Assembly: GCA_022711575.1 (NCBI GenBank)
Contig: JAKLES010000005.1
Span: 1 to 35,667, forward strand
Source: Deltaproteobacteria bacterium
GTDB lineage: Bacteria > Desulfobacterota > Syntrophia > Syntrophales > Smithellaceae
Direction: 5' to 3'
Length of the DNA: 35,667 bases
The translations under genes were made by a program, and so were the position numbers. The notes under the pieces were generated by a model that had not been told where the DNA came from, searched no databases, and saw only the letters and a program-made list of their open reading frames with translations. Below, piece by piece: positions 34,271 through 35,667 of this stretch (position 1 is the stretch's first letter; every line of letters begins with the position of its first letter).

Positions 34271-35112
34271 GGGAAAAAATAAGAGTTAGTCTGGAAGCCA
34301 AAAAAAACCGTCTGCGTCGGCGTCTGATTGGGGCATTGGGCGAATCGATAGGGGCGCTTGCCCTGCTGGCTGCAGCAACCTTTTTCAGTGTCTTGTTTAT
34401 CTATACCTATAATTATTTGTTGAGTGCTTCATATTTTGAAATCAAAGAAATATCCGTGCGCGGGGTCAAGGAACTCACAGAAAAAGACATTTTAGCAATG
34501 GCGAAAATTCAGCCGCGTTCGAATATCCTGGCTGTGAGTACGGATGTTGTGGCCGGCCGGATAGCCGCCAATCCCTGGGTCAAGCATATTTACGTCGGCC
34601 GGGAATTGCCGGACCGTTTGGTGCTGGACGTACGTGAGCGGACGCCGATTGCTCTGCTCAAGCAGGCCGGCAATTTCTATCTGATGGACAGAGAAGGCGT
34701 TGTCTTTAAAAAATTATCCAAAGGCGATGATGTCGATCTGGCCATTGTGACCGGCGTGAACGTTGAGGCTAAAGTCCAATCTGCATTGATGACCGAGGCG
34801 CTGAAACTCCTGGAAACATTATCCACTTCGGATCAGCACGCTTTATTGGGAACGGTTTCCGAGATGCATATTGACGAACTCTTCGGTTTGTCCGTCCTGA
34901 CGGACAAAGGATTGCATTTAAAATTGGGGCGGGAGAATTTTGCGGGTAAGCTTCATCAACTTCAGATCGTCCTATCTGATCTGGAAATGCGGGGCATGAA
35001 AAACGGTCATTTGTTTGTTGATCTGGCCGATGTTTCCAAAGTGACGGTTCAGCGTAAAGACGCACTGGAAAAAACGCAGGAACAGAAAAAAGGACCGCAG
35101 TACAGAATATAA
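34267..35112 (+). CDS. ftsQ: Cell division protein FtsQ
   Basis: Bitopic division protein that assembles with FtsL and FtsB. A basic cytoplasmic tail (residues 1-25, rich in Arg and Lys) precedes a membrane helix (about 27-50), a POTRA domain (about 57-128: FEIKEISVRGVKELTEKDIL, NPWVKHIYVGRELPDRLVLDVRERTPIAL) and the beta domain (about 135-250, with FYLMDREGVVF). A charged tail ends the protein. The start is GTG 34267, which overlaps the murB stop, with GGAGA seven bases before it. The ddl gene that often separates murB and ftsQ is absent. ftsA follows after 28 bases. Confidence 0.94.
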   Translation: MREKIRVSLEAKKNRLRRRLIGALGESIGALALLAAATFFSVLFIYTYNYLLSASYFEIKEISVRGVKELTEKDILAMAKIQPRSNILAVSTDVVAGRIAANPWVKHIYVGRELPDRLVLDVRERTPIALLKQAGNFYLMDREGVVFKKLSKGDDVDLAIVTGVNVEAKVQSALMTEALKLLETLSTSDQHALLGTVSEMHIDELFGLSVLTDKGLHLKLGRENFAGKLHQLQIVLSDLEMRGMKNGHLFVDLADVSKVTVQRKDALEKTQEQKKGPQYRI

Positions 35113-35140
35113 TCAATGGCTATTCTAGAAGGGTGAAACT

Positions 35141-35667
35141 ATGGGGAGAAAAAGTAACGTTTTGGTGGGCATCGATATTGGAACGACGAAAACGACGGCA
35201 ATTGTCGGCGAAGTGACGGAAGCCGGTATTGACATCATCGGTATGGGGATAACCCCCGCCAAAGAATTGAGAAAAGGCGGCGTGGTCAATATCGATAGCA
35301 CTGTCGAGGCGATCAAAAAGGCCGTGGAGGATGCCGAACACATGTCCGGCTGCCGCATCAATTCCGCCTATGTCGGTATCGCCGGCAGCCATGTTAAGGG
35401 GCAGAACTCGCTGGGCATTGTCGCCGTCAAAGGCCGGGAAGTCGGCGAAGAAGATCTGCAAAGAGCAATTGAAGCGTCCAAAGCCATTGCTATTCCCGTG
35501 GATCGGGAAATTCTGCATACGCTGCCCCAGAACTATGTGGTGGACGGGCAAGACGGCATCCGCGATCCCGTGGGAATGTCGGGTGTGCGCCTCGAGGCGA
35601 AAGTGCATATTGTAACAGGCGCCGCCGCTGCCATTCAGAATGTAGTGAAATCCGTCAATCGCGTCGG
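35141..35667 (+). CDS. ftsA: Cell division protein FtsA (partial, runs off the window)
   Basis: Actin-like protein that anchors FtsZ to the membrane. The first 175 residues are present and the rest lies past the window end. The ATP-binding phosphate loop VGIDIGTTKTTAIVGE starts at residue 8, and the insertion that forms the 1C domain follows (about 80-160: HVKGQNSLGIV, REILHTLPQNYVVDGQDGIRDPVGMSG), with a VHIVTGAAAAIQN strand at the cut edge. AAGGGTG six bases before the ATG is a good ribosome site. ftsZ would be expected next, outside the window. Confidence 0.95.
   Translation, partial: MGRKSNVLVGIDIGTTKTTAIVGEVTEAGIDIIGMGITPAKELRKGGVVNIDSTVEAIKKAVEDAEHMSGCRINSAYVGIAGSHVKGQNSLGIVAVKGREVGEEDLQRAIEASKAIAIPVDREILHTLPQNYVVDGQDGIRDPVGMSGVRLEAKVHIVTGAAAAIQNVVKSVNRV

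Overview
The window looks like a chromosomal segment from a Gram-negative, diderm bacterium of the former Deltaproteobacteria. I infer Desulfobacterota, with the Syntrophus/Smithella neighbourhood as the best guess. Supporting signs are a complete tol-pal set with several lipoproteins, a meso-diaminopimelate type MurE, a SelB factor (selenocysteine user), an EF-P lysylation gene set, an S41 protease next to a YibQ-type deacetylase, and a classical mra/dcw cluster. Coding density is very high. I see no rRNA, tRNA, insertion sequence, prophage, integrase or CRISPR array, and no gene-free stretch longer than 300 bases. This is core genome; the interest lies in fusions, regulatory sites and variant motifs rather than in a new defence or mobile system.

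Layout. 1-6610 (+): cysS, then ctpA, a YibQ-family divergent polysaccharide deacetylase, a large TPR lipoprotein and a LolB/DUF4292-like lipoprotein. 6714-14422 (-), read right to left: epmB-like, efp, epmA, then tolQ, tolR, tolA, tolB, pal, cpoB, closed by a strong intrinsic terminator. 14571-15548 (+): a cation diffusion facilitator. 15655-18565 (-): selB followed by a YhaM-like HD nuclease. 18736-20262 (+): ruvX and mltG. 20469-35667 (+): the division and cell wall cluster mraZ, rsmH, ftsL, ftsI, a fused murE-murF, mraY, murD, ftsW, murG, murC, murB, ftsQ and ftsA, which runs off the end of the window.

How the genes fit together. The right half makes the complete cytoplasmic peptidoglycan precursor pathway after UDP-MurNAc (murB, murC, murD, murE, murF, mraY, murG) and the septal machinery (ftsL, ftsI, ftsW, ftsQ, ftsA). 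A ddl ligase is not in the cluster. MltG just upstream would cut growing glycan strands. The Tol-Pal operon constricts the outer membrane during division, so two septation systems lie within 15 kb. EpmB-like, EF-P and EpmA form a translation-factor modification set directly upstream of tolQ.

Regulation visible in the sequence. A near-consensus sigma70 promoter and three GTGG repeats at exactly 10-base spacing (a MraZ operator) precede mraZ. Several other putative promoters share TTGAxA, a 17-18 base spacer and a -10 element containing AGG instead of the usual TATAAT. A 30-base near-perfect palindrome sits in the pal leader. TTG start codons with good ribosome binding sites are unusually common.
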